This document shows, one piece after another, positions 26,493 to 34,889 of a stretch of 44,631 bases of DNA. Each line of letters opens with the position of its first letter. Within the stretch, counting starts at the first letter, position 1. Source of the stretch: JALYLC01 sp035696365 (GTDB lineage Bacteria > Actinomycetota > Thermoleophilia > Gaiellales > JALYLC01); NCBI GenBank assembly GCA_035696365.1, contig DASRQS010000044.1, forward strand, positions 1 to 44,631, read 5' to 3'. A program made the position numbers and the translations under genes. The notes below the pieces were generated by a model. The model was not told the DNA's origin, ran no database searches, and worked only from the letters and a program-made list of their open reading frames with translations.

Positions 26493-27152
26493 GTGGCGCC
26501 GCATCGCGTCCAACCCGTGCGCATCGCGGCCAGGCCGAAGACCCGCCGGCGCACCCCGACGCTGCCGACGCTGGCCGAGGTCGGGCGCCTGCGCGCGAAC
26601 GCTCGGACCGAGAGCGACGGCGGGTTCATTGAGTGGCTCGCGCTGACCGGCCCGCGCCCCGCGGAGGGATTCGGGTTGCGCTGGCCGAACGTCGATCTGA
26701 CCCGGGGCGCTGAGGTCGTGCGCATCGTCGAGCAGGTCTACCGAGGTGAGCCCGTCGACACCACGAAGACCCCCGCCGGTGCCCGCGATATCATCTTCTG
26801 CCGGCGCGCGGCCGACCTGCTGCGCGAGCAGTCCGCCGCGCTCCTGGTCGACGGGCGTATGGACATCGACGGCCCGGTCTTCCCCAGTCCGCTCGGGCAC
26901 GCCTGGCACGCCTCGAACTTCAACCGGCGGGTGTGGCGACCGACGTGTATCGCGGCGGGCCTGCGCACGCTGAAGCCCGGCACGCTCCGATACGTGTACA
27001 AGAGCTACGTGGGCGCCTCGGGCCTGCCGGAGTCAATCACGATGCAGATGACCGGGCACGACGGTGACCGCACCCATCGCGGCTACACGCGCCCCGTCGA
27101 GGGACAGGCCGCGATGATCCGCGCCGCGCTCGACGAGGTGTTCGGCGCGTGA
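26493..27152 (+). pseudogene. Tyrosine recombinase (integrase) catalytic-domain fragment
   Basis: The frame holds the catalytic domain only: box I Arg (TGPRPAEGFGLRW), a beta-hairpin region, and box II with TLRYVYKSYVGASG, then TGHDGDRTHRGYTRP, which has the late His and the nucleophilic Tyr. The His of the usual L-R-H is Tyr here, which may weaken catalysis. The arm- and core-binding domains are missing; the frame is joined directly to the dehydratase fragment. The stop lies 81 bp left of tRNA copy D, the normal place for an integrase that used this tRNA as target. Confidence 0.75.
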
Positions 27153-27232
27153 GGGTCAGTACCACCCCAGTACCACCGGCCATCTGTCCCCCTCCGTGGA
27201 GGGGAACAGAATCGTCTTGTCTAGAGGACTTG

Positions 27233-27281
27233 CGGGGATGGGCGATGCAAGGCTCGAACCCCCAGCTTGTCGAGCTGGTGC
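27233..27281 (-). repeat. tRNA-Val 3'-half copy D, with T-arm deletion
   Basis: Matches the intact tRNA locus at its outer flank and acceptor strand (27233-27246), the T-loop (27251-27260) and the anticodon arm (27261-27281), but lacks about five bases of the T-stem and has two to three changes beside it. The match ends 3-4 bases past the anticodon stem. It cannot fold as a tRNA. The 3' flank (GCGGGGATGGG) is closer to the intact locus than copies A-C are. Confidence 0.82.
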
Positions 27282-27644
27282 GGTGCTGGCGACGCGCGGC
27301 GATCATCGACTCGAAATGACCTGTAAACGGCGCAGTTTCGGTTGTCTGAGAGCGACACCTGGCTTGGCTACGGGACGGCATTCTCGGACGTTTGTGCCGC
27401 GAGTGTGTCACAAGAAGCGCGCGCGCCCGACTGCCCGATCGCAGACCGGCCGACGTGGCGGCGTGCATCTCTGCTCGCTCTGGCAGCCTGTTTTGCGAAG
27501 CAGCGCGCGCTCGGCCGCGGTCGTGACAGAAGCACACCGTCACCTGGAGGAGCGTTGTCTCATCGCAGCGTCCGTTGCGTTCCGGTAAGAGCGGCATCGG
27601 CGGAGCGCCAGGCCTGGGTTGGCCTTGTGCCGTCGCCGCGCTCT
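27282..27644. other. Gene-free stretch right of copy D
   Basis: Frames on both strands are rich in Arg/Ala and resemble no family I know; I see no promoter, hairpin or tRNA 5' half. Confidence 0.4.
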
Positions 27645-28763
27645 CTAGGCGCCCTCTTGCAAGCACGCGAATGCGTGCAGGCGCTTTGCGCTCGCCGCAG
27701 CGGCTGGCTGGGCGCCGAGTCGCGTGAATGTTGCGTACGCGGCGCGATGCTCGACGAGGCTCGACTCGTGGTCGCCAACGCCGAGACGTGCTCCGGCAAG
27801 GAGGGTGCAGGCATGTGCCCGCTCGTAGGGAGCGTGGGCTTCGTACCAGAACTGCTGCGCCGCGGCGAGGTGCGCTACGGCTTGTTCTCTGTCCCCGGTC
27901 GCGAGCGCGACTGAGCCCATTGCGTGTCTGGCGGCGACCAGCAGCGTGGGTGACCCGTACGAGGCGGCGGTTCCCTCGAGCTCGGCGGCGGCGGCGGCCG
28001 CCGCCTCGGGGTTTCCAGCCACGAGCGAGGCTTCGACCTTCGCCGGCAGAAGTCGCGCCCGCTGAAGCCGGTCACTTGCTGCGGCAAGCGCCGCTTCTAT
28101 CCCGACCGCTGCGCCGGTGACATCGCCGCACGCAAGCCGAAGAAGCGTCAGGCAGGGCTCCACACCGGTGCCGCCGAACTCGCGCGCCCGCAGGAGCGCC
28201 CCTTCGGCGGCGTCGAGGTCGCTCAGGCGGAGCCGGATCTCAGCGAGCTCGGAGAATGCGAGGCCCAGGTGCGTGAGGTCGAACGTCGCAGTCTCCTCAC
28301 ACGCGCGCTCAGCCGCGAGAACACCTTCCGCCCACGCGCCGCTTCGGATCAGGACTGCGGCACGATGCGTCCGGCAATCTCCGGTAAGTCGGCAAGTCCG
28401 GGGTCGACGCGATGCTCCGAACAGCCGTGGTCCACTCGTCGGCGCGACCGAAGTCCCGGAGGTCGATGGATGCGCAGACCATCGGCAAAAGATGATCCCT
28501 GTCGCCATCGGCCCGAGGTCGCCTCCAAGGGTGCTCGCCATGGCCTCGTCGAGCAGTCGCATGCTTGCGGCGACCTCGCCCACCTGTGTCAGCGCGAGCC
28601 CTTCGAATGCGCACCCGAGCGCCTCGAAGTCGGCGTTTCCGTGACTCCGGGCGACGGCATGTGCGTGGCGCGCGCACTCGAGGACGGTGCTCCATTCACG
28701 GGCGGCCTTTGCCACGGCGGCAAGCGGCGCGCGATCTGCATTCGAGATCGTGGCTATTGACAC
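27645..28763 (-). pseudogene. TPR-region fragment of a large LuxR/cyclase-type regulator, frameshifted
   Basis: The text resembles the helical repeat part of large ATPase/TPR regulators (NADFEALGCAFEGLALTQVG, RLLDEAMAS, THRAAVLIRSGAWAEGVLAAERAC, later HACTLLAGARLGVGDHE). The ATPase end and any output domain are absent. Between about 28383 and 28482 the reading is out of frame: the other frame gives the expected CASIDLRDFGRADEWTTAV. A one-base loss and a one-base gain therefore cancel out. The frame begins inside the promoter of the sugar operon. Pseudogene status is likely, but paired indels might be sequencing errors. Confidence 0.65.
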
Positions 28764-28816
28764 GGGCGGTCGGACTTACTATCGTCCGCTGACAGCGCAG
28801 TCTGACAGCGCTGTCA
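28757..28816 (+). promoter_or_regulatory. Sugar-operon promoter with LacI-type operator
   Basis: TTGACA (28757-28762) and TATCGT (28780-28785) are 17 bp apart. Just downstream is a perfect 14-bp palindrome, TGACAGCGCTGTCA (28803-28816), with the central GCGC typical of LacI-family operators, and a half-site TGACAGCGC at 28790-28798. Binding there would block the start of transcription. The LacI-type regulator at 32479 in the same operon is the natural ligand. Confidence 0.8.
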
Positions 28817-28847
28817 TCACATCATCCCAGAGCCGGAGGAAGCGCAC

Positions 28848-29750
28848 TTGAACGGATCCAGTCTTGATGCCATCGCTGGTTCCGACGGACGCTTCGCAGT
28901 GCTCGCCATGGATCAGCGCGCGACGCTGCGACGCATGCTGGTCGCGGCGGGACAACCATCGGAGGACGCAGAGCTCTCCGCCTTCAAGGTCGACATCGTC
29001 CGTGCGCTCGCCCCGTTGTCGAGCGGCGTCCTGCTCGACGCGGACTACGGCGTCGGGCCTGTGCGCGCGGCGGGCGCAATGCCCGCGGGCGTGGGACTGT
29101 TGGTCGCTGCCGAGCCCGTCGAGAAGGATCAATGGAACGGCGAGCCGCGCGCCATGATCGATCCCGAGCGTGGCGCCGAGTATGTCGTGCGCAACCACGG
29201 CGACGCGCTCAAGTTCCTCATCCAGTGGCGACCTGACCGGCCGCATCGCCCCGGCGACCCCGACCTCGCGGGCGAGGCGCTCGGGGTCATCCGCGCGGTC
29301 GTCGCGGACTGTCGCCAGGCCGGCATCCCGAGCGTCGTTGAGCCGCTCGTGGCCCGGCTTCCCGACGAGCCCCCGCCCTCCGAAGGTGCCATGGGCGAGC
29401 TCGTGATCTCCTCGGCGGCACAGATGGCGGCGGAGCAGCCCGACCTCTTGAAACTCGAGTGGCCGGGCAGCGCAGAGGGCTGCCGTCGCGTGACCGACGC
29501 GCTCGGCGCCGTGCCGTGGGCCTTGCTGTCGGCGGGCGTCGGCTTCGACGACTTCGGCGAGCGCGTTCGCATCGCGCTCGACAACGGCGCCTCGGGGTTC
29601 ATCGCGGGCCGCGCGATCTGGGGCGAGGCCGTCACCCTCGTCGGCGACGCACGCCTCGCGTTCCTCGAGCAGACCGCCGTGCCGAGGCTCGCAGCCCTTC
29701 GCGACCTGCTCGGCGAGCACGGGCGCTCGTGGCGGGAAGCCGCGGCATGA
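28848..29750 (+). CDS. YihT/LacD-type class I aldolase
   Basis: The protein fits the family of tagatose-1,6-bisphosphate aldolase (LacD) and sulfofructose-1-phosphate aldolase (YihT). Motifs include GRFAVLAMDQRATLRRML at the N-terminus, LLKLEWPGS with the probable Schiff-base Lys, and GVGFDDFGERVRIALDNGAS, then GFIAGRAIWG. The TTG start at 28848 follows GGAGGAAG (28835-28842). It would split a phosphorylated ketose into dihydroxyacetone phosphate and an aldehyde. The PfkB and FGGY kinases downstream favour a bisphosphate route, but a sulfo-sugar substrate is not excluded; no sulfoquinovosidase or SLA reductase is seen. Confidence 0.82.
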   Translation: MNGSSLDAIAGSDGRFAVLAMDQRATLRRMLVAAGQPSEDAELSAFKVDIVRALAPLSSGVLLDADYGVGPVRAAGAMPAGVGLLVAAEPVEKDQWNGEPRAMIDPERGAEYVVRNHGDALKFLIQWRPDRPHRPGDPDLAGEALGVIRAVVADCRQAGIPSVVEPLVARLPDEPPPSEGAMGELVISSAAQMAAEQPDLLKLEWPGSAEGCRRVTDALGAVPWALLSAGVGFDDFGERVRIALDNGASGFIAGRAIWGEAVTLVGDARLAFLEQTAVPRLAALRDLLGEHGRSWREAAA

Positions 29751-29863
29751 AGACTCGCCGGCGCCGGGGACGCGGGCCACCGCGTGGATCGAGCAGGCAT
29801 TGAGTTCAGCGCGGCCAGTGCAGAAAGTCGTTCCAGGCATCCAAGCCAAGAAAAAGGACCACT

Positions 29864-30832
29864 GTGAAAGCTCTACGGAAGATCGGAATCGGTGCGGTCG
29901 TCATCGGCGCCACCGTCGCCGCGACCACAACGGCGGTATCCGCCCATCCGGCGGCGAACAACAAAAAGATCGTCCTCATGGTCGGCGTGAAGGGCGACCC
30001 GTTCTACGTCTCCATGCAGTGCGGAGCGCAGGGAGCCGCGAAGAAGGCCGGCTACAGCCTGCAGATCCAGGGCCCGGACAAGTTCGACGCGACGCTCCAG
30101 AATCCGCTGCTCGATGCGGTCGCTTCCGCGAAGCCCGCGGCGTTGCTCGTGGCGCCGAACGACGTCAAGGCATCGGCATCGCCGCTCAAGCGCATCCAGA
30201 GTGGCGGCACCAAGATCGTCCTGGTCGACACGATCGTGACGGACAAGTCGATCGGCGTCTCCCGCATCGCGACCGACAACGAGCTCGGCGGAGAGCAGGC
30301 CGCACAGGCGCTCGCCAAGCTCGGCGTGAAGGGGAAGGTGCTCGTCATCTCGACAGACCCAGGCGTCTCGAGCGTGGACGCCCGCATCGCGGGCTTCAAC
30401 AAGAAGGCCGCGACGCTCGGCATGAAGCTCGTGAGCAAGGCCCAGTATTCCCACAACCTGCCGGCGACAGCCGCTTCGATCGTGTCCGCGGCGCTCGCGA
30501 AGGATCCGGATCTCAAGGGCGTGTTTGCGACGAATCTGTTCTCAGCGCAGGGCGTAGCGACCGGCGTCCGCCAGGCCGGCAAGTCCGGGACGGTCAAGGT
30601 CGTCGGGTTCGACGCCGGGCCGGATCAGATCAAACAACTCAAGGCCGGCCAGGTGCAGGCGCTCGTCGCGCAGAAGCCCTTCGACATCGGCCAGCAGGGC
30701 GTGGAGCAGGCCGTCGCCGCGCTGACCGGCGGCAAGGTGACGAAGAACATCGGCACGACCTCGCTGATCATCACGAAGGCGAACATGAATCAGCCAGCCG
30801 TTAAGAAGTACATCTACAAGGCGAGCTGCTAG
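29864..30832 (+). CDS. Sugar-binding protein of a ribose-type (CUT2) ABC importer
   Basis: The 322-residue protein has a signal peptide (IGAVVIGATVAATTTAVSA) and a periplasmic-binding-protein type 1 fold like RbsB: KKIVLMVGVKGDPFY at the start, VASAKPAALLVAPND, the ATDNELGGEQAA segment, and VVGFDAGPDQIKQLKAGQVQA, then FDIGQQGVEQAV. No lipobox Cys is present; the only Cys are CGAQ and the last residue, so anchoring is not obvious. GTG at 29864 follows AAAGGA. It delivers the sugar to the ATPase and permease encoded at 34889-36813. The exact ligand is unknown. Confidence 0.92.
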   Translation: MKALRKIGIGAVVIGATVAATTTAVSAHPAANNKKIVLMVGVKGDPFYVSMQCGAQGAAKKAGYSLQIQGPDKFDATLQNPLLDAVASAKPAALLVAPNDVKASASPLKRIQSGGTKIVLVDTIVTDKSIGVSRIATDNELGGEQAAQALAKLGVKGKVLVISTDPGVSSVDARIAGFNKKAATLGMKLVSKAQYSHNLPATAASIVSAALAKDPDLKGVFATNLFSAQGVATGVRQAGKSGTVKVVGFDAGPDQIKQLKAGQVQALVAQKPFDIGQQGVEQAVAALTGGKVTKNIGTTSLIITKANMNQPAVKKYIYKASC

Positions 30833-30844
30833 CCGGAACGCAGA

Positions 30845-30885
30845 ACGGGGAGGGGCGAGGACTCACCGTCCTCGCACCTCCCCGT
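30845..30885 (+). terminator. Intra-operon hairpin after the binding-protein gene
   Basis: ACGGGGAGG-GG-CGAGGAC, a 5-base loop, then GTCCTCG-CA-CCTCCCCGT form a 16-bp stem with one internal 2x2 mismatch. No T-run follows. Such hairpins behind binding-protein genes often protect the upstream mRNA or lower downstream expression, so that the binding protein is made in excess. Confidence 0.7.
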
Positions 30886-30897
30886 CGGTTGCTCTCC

Positions 30898-31482
30898 ATG
30901 AAGACACTCCACCAGCAGGCGGCCGTGATCGTGGCCGGACCGCCGGGCGCGGGGAAGTCGACGCTCGCCGCCGTCGTCGCCCGCGAGTTGCCCGCCGTCC
31001 TGATCGACATCGACGTGACCGTCGGCACGGTCGATCCGCGGCTCGTCGGAGAGGCGCGCCGCGTCGCGCGGGCGGCGGCCTACGAGGCACTCGCGGACGC
31101 GGCGGTGGCTGCCGCGCGCAGCGGCCGGAACGTCGTGATCGCCGCGCCGTTCAGCCGCGAACAGCATGACACGCGCGCCTGGGAGCATCTCTCGGAGCGC
31201 CTCGCAGAGGCGGGCGCCGAGGCCGTCCTCGCCTGGATACGCGTGTCCGACGCCTGCTTGCTGGAGCGCCTTGCAGCTCGGTCCGCCGACCGCGACGCGA
31301 CGAAGCTCGCAGACCCCGCCGGCTGGCTTCGCGAGGCGAACACCGGCAGGGCTCCGAGCGTGCCGCACATCGAGGTCGACGGGACGAGCCCTGCAGACGC
31401 GGCGGCTTCCGCGCTCATCGCCGCGCTCGCTGCGCGAGAATCGCGACAGCCACAGGCGAGCCCGGCGGGATGTGCGGGCTGA
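30898..31482 (+). CDS. P-loop kinase-like ATP-binding protein
   Basis: The 194-residue product has a clear Walker A (AGPPGAGKST) and a kinase-like layout with an Asp-rich second strand (LIDIDVT) and NVVIAAPFSREQHD. It resembles small kinases of the gluconokinase/shikimate/zeta type but not any one closely. ATG at 30898 is chosen; a TTG at 30889 is in frame. It lies inside the sugar operon, so a small-molecule kinase role is plausible. The substrate is unknown. Confidence 0.65.
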   Translation: MKTLHQQAAVIVAGPPGAGKSTLAAVVARELPAVLIDIDVTVGTVDPRLVGEARRVARAAAYEALADAAVAAARSGRNVVIAAPFSREQHDTRAWEHLSERLAEAGAEAVLAWIRVSDACLLERLAARSADRDATKLADPAGWLREANTGRAPSVPHIEVDGTSPADAAASALIAALAARESRQPQASPAGCAG

Positions 31483-31531
31483 TGCTGCTCCCGTACAGTC
31501 GTTCCGCTCCCCGGCCGACCCTGCGAGAAAC

Positions 31532-32482
31532 TTGCTCGTCCTAGGCGCGAATCTTGGAGTCGACCGGACCCTCCGCCTGGAACGGCTCCTGCCCGGCTAT
31601 GTCCAGCGGCCTCGCGACGCGGTGGCGACGGCCGGCGGCAAGGCCGTCAACATCTGCCGTGCGAGCCGCGCCCACGACGTCCGCCCGCGTCTTGTTGCAA
31701 ATCTTCCCGGTCGCATGGGCGAGCTGGTCGGGGACATGCTCAGAGCCGAGGGGCACGACGTCCGCCGAGTCGTGACCGACGGCGAGGCGCGTTCGCAGAT
31801 CGTCATCATCGAGGACGACCTGCGCATCACGGTGCTCAACGAGCCCGGCCCGCAGCTCTCGCAGCCCGACCTCGAGGGGCTGCTCGGCGCACTGCGCGAG
31901 GAACTTCCCGGCCATCGCGTCGCGGTGGCGAGCGGAAGCCTTCCGCCCGGCGCCCCCGACGACGCCTACGGGCGGGTCGTCGAGCTCGCTCGCGCCGCCG
32001 GGGCAGTCAGCGTCGTCGACGCGGCGCGCGGCGCGCTGCGCGCGTGCCTCGCGTTCGGCCCCGATGTCGTCACGCCCAATCTCGCCGAGGCGTCGGCGGC
32101 GCTGCTCGGCGCTACGGAGGAGGCGGTCGAGCCGGACGGAGACGACGTGCGCCTCGACGCCCTGGACGCGGCCCGCGGCCTGCGCGCCGCGGGCGCGCGC
32201 TCGGCCCTCGTCACGGCGGGGCGCCACGGGGTGGCAGGCGCTGCCGATGACGGGTGCTTCTGGGTGGCCGCGCCGGCGGTCGAGGGAGTCAATCCCGTGG
32301 GCGCGGGCGACTCGTTCGTGGCCGGCCTCGCGATCGCCCTGGAGCGCGGCGCCACGTTGCGGGAGGCGACGATTGCCGCGGTCGCTACCGGCAGCGCCTC
32401 CGTCGCGCATCCGCTCGCCGGGGGCGTCGATCCCCGTCTGGTCGCCGCACTGCAGCCGGCGCTCTCGCTGGAGCCGGCATGA
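31532..32482 (+). CDS. PfkB-family kinase, 1-phosphofructokinase/tagatose-6-phosphate kinase type
   Basis: Motifs of the FruK/LacC group are clear: LGANLGVDRTL, GGKAVNICRA, IVASGSLPPGAP form (AVASGSLPPGAP), DVVTPNLAEA and the PfkB signature NPVGAGDSFVAGL with the catalytic Asp. It would phosphorylate a ketose monophosphate to a bisphosphate, the substrate type for the aldolase encoded first in the operon. The only reasonable in-frame start near the first strand is TTG at 31532, with a weak ribosome site, so the start is uncertain. It overlaps the LacI gene by 4 bp. Confidence 0.87.
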   Translation: MLVLGANLGVDRTLRLERLLPGYVQRPRDAVATAGGKAVNICRASRAHDVRPRLVANLPGRMGELVGDMLRAEGHDVRRVVTDGEARSQIVIIEDDLRITVLNEPGPQLSQPDLEGLLGALREELPGHRVAVASGSLPPGAPDDAYGRVVELARAAGAVSVVDAARGALRACLAFGPDVVTPNLAEASAALLGATEEAVEPDGDDVRLDALDAARGLRAAGARSALVTAGRHGVAGAADDGCFWVAAPAVEGVNPVGAGDSFVAGLAIALERGATLREATIAAVATGSASVAHPLAGGVDPRLVAALQPALSLEPA

Positions 32483-33483
32483 GCCCGCGGAGCCGTCCCA
32501 CGCTCGCAGACGTCGCGGAGCAGGCGGGCGTGAGCCTGAAGACGGCATCGCGCGCGCTGAACGGCGAGTACGGCGTTGCACCTGCGACGCTCGAGAAGGT
32601 CCGGGTTGCGGCCCGTTCGCTGGGCTTCCGACCAAACCTGCTCGCGCGCTCGCTGGCCTCCGGACGGACGAGCGCCGCGATCGGCCTGATCATCTCCGAT
32701 GTCGCGGACCACTTCTTCGGCGATCTCATCGGGAGCGTCGAGCTGGCGCTGCGCGCGCGCGATCTCCAGCTCGTGATCGCGAGCCACCACGACGACGCGG
32801 ATCGGCAGCTGAAGATCGTGCGCGCGCTGGTCGAGCGCCGCGTCGACGCGCTGCTTCTCACTCCCGCTCCCGGCGATGCTTCGTACCTCCGGGACGACAT
32901 CGACCACGGGCTCGTCGTCGTCGCGCTGGATCGTCCCATCGAGGGCGTCGAGGTCGACACCGTCGTCGTCGAGAATCGCGTCGGCTCGGCCGACGCCGTG
33001 CGCGAGTTGATCGCTGCAGGCCACCGCCGCATCGCAGCGCTCGCGAACGACTCGCGCCTGTGGACGATGCAGGAGCGCATCGCGGGGTACCGGCTCGCGC
33101 TCGCCGAGGCTGGGATTGCCGAGGATCCGGCTCTCATGGTTCTGGCCGGCGCCGACGGGCGGGCCACCGAGCGGAGCATCGGCGCCATGCTTGCATCCTC
33201 CGATCCGCCGACGGCGATCTTTGCGGCGCACAACGCGACGGGGCGCCAGGCGATACGGGCGATGCGCGCCGCCGGTGTCGAGCTGCCGCTCGTCTCGTTC
33301 GACGAATCGAGCGACCCGGACTTGCTGATCACCCCGCCGCTCGTGATTCAGTCCGACCCGCGACGGCTCGGCTGGGTGGCCGCCGAGATGGCGCTCGAGC
33401 GCCTCGACGGCCTCCTGGAGCCCGCGCGCCTGGTGATCCACCCGGTCAGGCGCCTGGTCGTCGAGCAGGCGGTCCGCGCGTGA
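32479..33483 (+). CDS. LacI-family transcriptional regulator
   Basis: The N-terminal LacI helix-turn-helix is complete (TLADVAEQAGVSLKTASRAL, then the hinge region PNLLARSLASGRT), followed by a sugar-binding-protein-like core (IGLIISDVADHFFGDLI; VVALDRPIEGVEVD; TAIFAAHNATGRQA). The ligand is probably the imported sugar or a phosphate of it. It probably binds the 14-bp palindrome at 28803-28816 before the first operon gene. Overlaps both neighbouring genes (ATGA, GTGA). Confidence 0.93.
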   Translation: MSPRSRPTLADVAEQAGVSLKTASRALNGEYGVAPATLEKVRVAARSLGFRPNLLARSLASGRTSAAIGLIISDVADHFFGDLIGSVELALRARDLQLVIASHHDDADRQLKIVRALVERRVDALLLTPAPGDASYLRDDIDHGLVVVALDRPIEGVEVDTVVVENRVGSADAVRELIAAGHRRIAALANDSRLWTMQERIAGYRLALAEAGIAEDPALMVLAGADGRATERSIGAMLASSDPPTAIFAAHNATGRQAIRAMRAAGVELPLVSFDESSDPDLLITPPLVIQSDPRRLGWVAAEMALERLDGLLEPARLVIHPVRRLVVEQAVRA

Positions 33484-34889
33484 GCAGTCCGGCGCGCACG
33501 AGGCCGATCCTGATCGGGCTGGATATCGGGACCGCCCGCATCAAGGCGCTCGGCGTCGGGCTCGCCGGCGAGGAGCTCGCCGAGGTCGAGCGCCCGACTC
33601 CCTGGAGAACCAACGGCATCCAGGCCGAGATGGACCCGCGCGAGCTCGCGGATCTCATCGTGCAGACCGTCATCGCGGTGCCGCTCGAGGTCGCGCGCGC
33701 CGGCGGTGACAGCGTCCGGGTCGTCGCCATCGGTGTCGCCGGCATGGGGGAGGCGGGCGTGCTCGCCGATCGGCTCGGCCGGCCGCTCGCGCCGATTCTC
33801 GCCTGGCACGATCCGCGCGGCGATGTAGACATCGTGGGGCGCGAGATCGGTGAGGAAGCCTTCCAGCGAGCAGTCGGAATGCCGCTGAATGCTCAGCCGT
33901 CGCTTGCGAAGATCCTCTGGCTGCGCCGCATGGTGGGCGAGGCGGCGTCTGCCGTGCGCTTCCTCTCGCTGCCGGAATGGGGCGTCTGCTGCCTTGGCGG
34001 CGCGCCGGTGAGCGAGCTCTCGCTGGCCAGCCGGACAGGGCTCCTCGACATCGGCGAGTTGGCGCCGCTTGGCGGCGCCGTCGCCCTAATCGGCCAGAAC
34101 CTCCTGTCAGAGCTCGTCCCGGCCGGATCCGCGGCGGGAGTCGCGAGCGGCGATTCGCTGCCGGCGAGCATCCGCGGCGCCGTCCTGACGGTCGCCGGTC
34201 ACGATCATCAGGCGGCCGCGCTCGCCGTCGGCGCCGCACGCCCGGGGGCGCTGTTCAATTCCCTGGGCACCGCAGAGGCGCTCGTCCGGTGCGTGGATGG
34301 GCCAATCGATCCCGCCGTCGTCGGTCGCCTTGCCGCGCAGGGCACGACTGTCGGCTGGGGCGTTGCGCCCGGGTGCTCCACGGTTCAGGAGGGTCTGCGC
34401 ACGGGGCTCGTGCTGGAGCGGCTCGCCACGCTGCTCGGGGCTCACGATCGCTCGGCGCGCCGCGTGCTCGGCGAACAGGCCCTCATCGTCGACCTCGCGG
34501 ACATCCCGCACGACCTCATCGTGAGCGACGCGGAGACGCGGCCGGCGCTCGCCCGCTTCGCCGACGGCCTCCCCCCGGCGGCTGTCTGGGCGGCGGCCGT
34601 GCGAGACCTAACGGCGGCCAGCGCCCGGCGGCTCGAGCGGATCGAGGCGGAGATCGGACCCCACTCCCACGTGACCGCTGCCGGTGGTTGGACGCGCAAC
34701 GCGGCCTTGCTGGCCGCAAAGCGGCGGCAATTCGGCGATCTCGAGATCAGTGAGCTACGCGAGGCCGGCGCGACCGGCGCGGCCCTGCTTGCCGGGGTGG
34801 CCGCCGGGATAGTTGAATCACCCGAGACCGACGCGGCGCCCGTTTGGCCGGGATGTCGCGTGCCACGCGCAAACAGCGAGGTGTCCTGA
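33480..34889 (+). CDS. FGGY-family carbohydrate kinase
   Basis: The 469-residue protein has the FGGY ATPase fold: the first phosphate loop (GLDIGTARIKALGV), a substrate region (AILAWHDPRGD form: APILAWHDPRGD), a second phosphate region (VAGHDHQAAALAVGA, FNSLGTAEAL), and a C-terminal adenosine motif (VTAAGGWTRNAAL). Family members phosphorylate pentuloses, hexuloses or polyols. It probably makes the first phosphorylation after uptake, before the PfkB kinase and the aldolase. GTG at 33480 overlaps the LacI stop. Confidence 0.9.
   Translation: MSSPARTRPILIGLDIGTARIKALGVGLAGEELAEVERPTPWRTNGIQAEMDPRELADLIVQTVIAVPLEVARAGGDSVRVVAIGVAGMGEAGVLADRLGRPLAPILAWHDPRGDVDIVGREIGEEAFQRAVGMPLNAQPSLAKILWLRRMVGEAASAVRFLSLPEWGVCCLGGAPVSELSLASRTGLLDIGELAPLGGAVALIGQNLLSELVPAGSAAGVASGDSLPASIRGAVLTVAGHDHQAAALAVGAARPGALFNSLGTAEALVRCVDGPIDPAVVGRLAAQGTTVGWGVAPGCSTVQEGLRTGLVLERLATLLGAHDRSARRVLGEQALIVDLADIPHDLIVSDAETRPALARFADGLPPAAVWAAAVRDLTAASARRLERIEAEIGPHSHVTAAGGWTRNAALLAAKRRQFGDLEISELREAGATGAALLAGVAAGIVESPETDAAPVWPGCRVPRANSEVS

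Noticed and set aside
30898..31482. Zeta-type toxin of a toxin-antitoxin pair
   Set aside because: Only the P-loop is shared; no antitoxin gene is adjacent, and the gene sits inside a catabolic operon.
31541..33441. Long minus-strand frames over the PfkB and LacI genes
   Set aside because: Shadows in high-GC DNA; the plus-strand genes carry complete family motifs and overlap in operon style.
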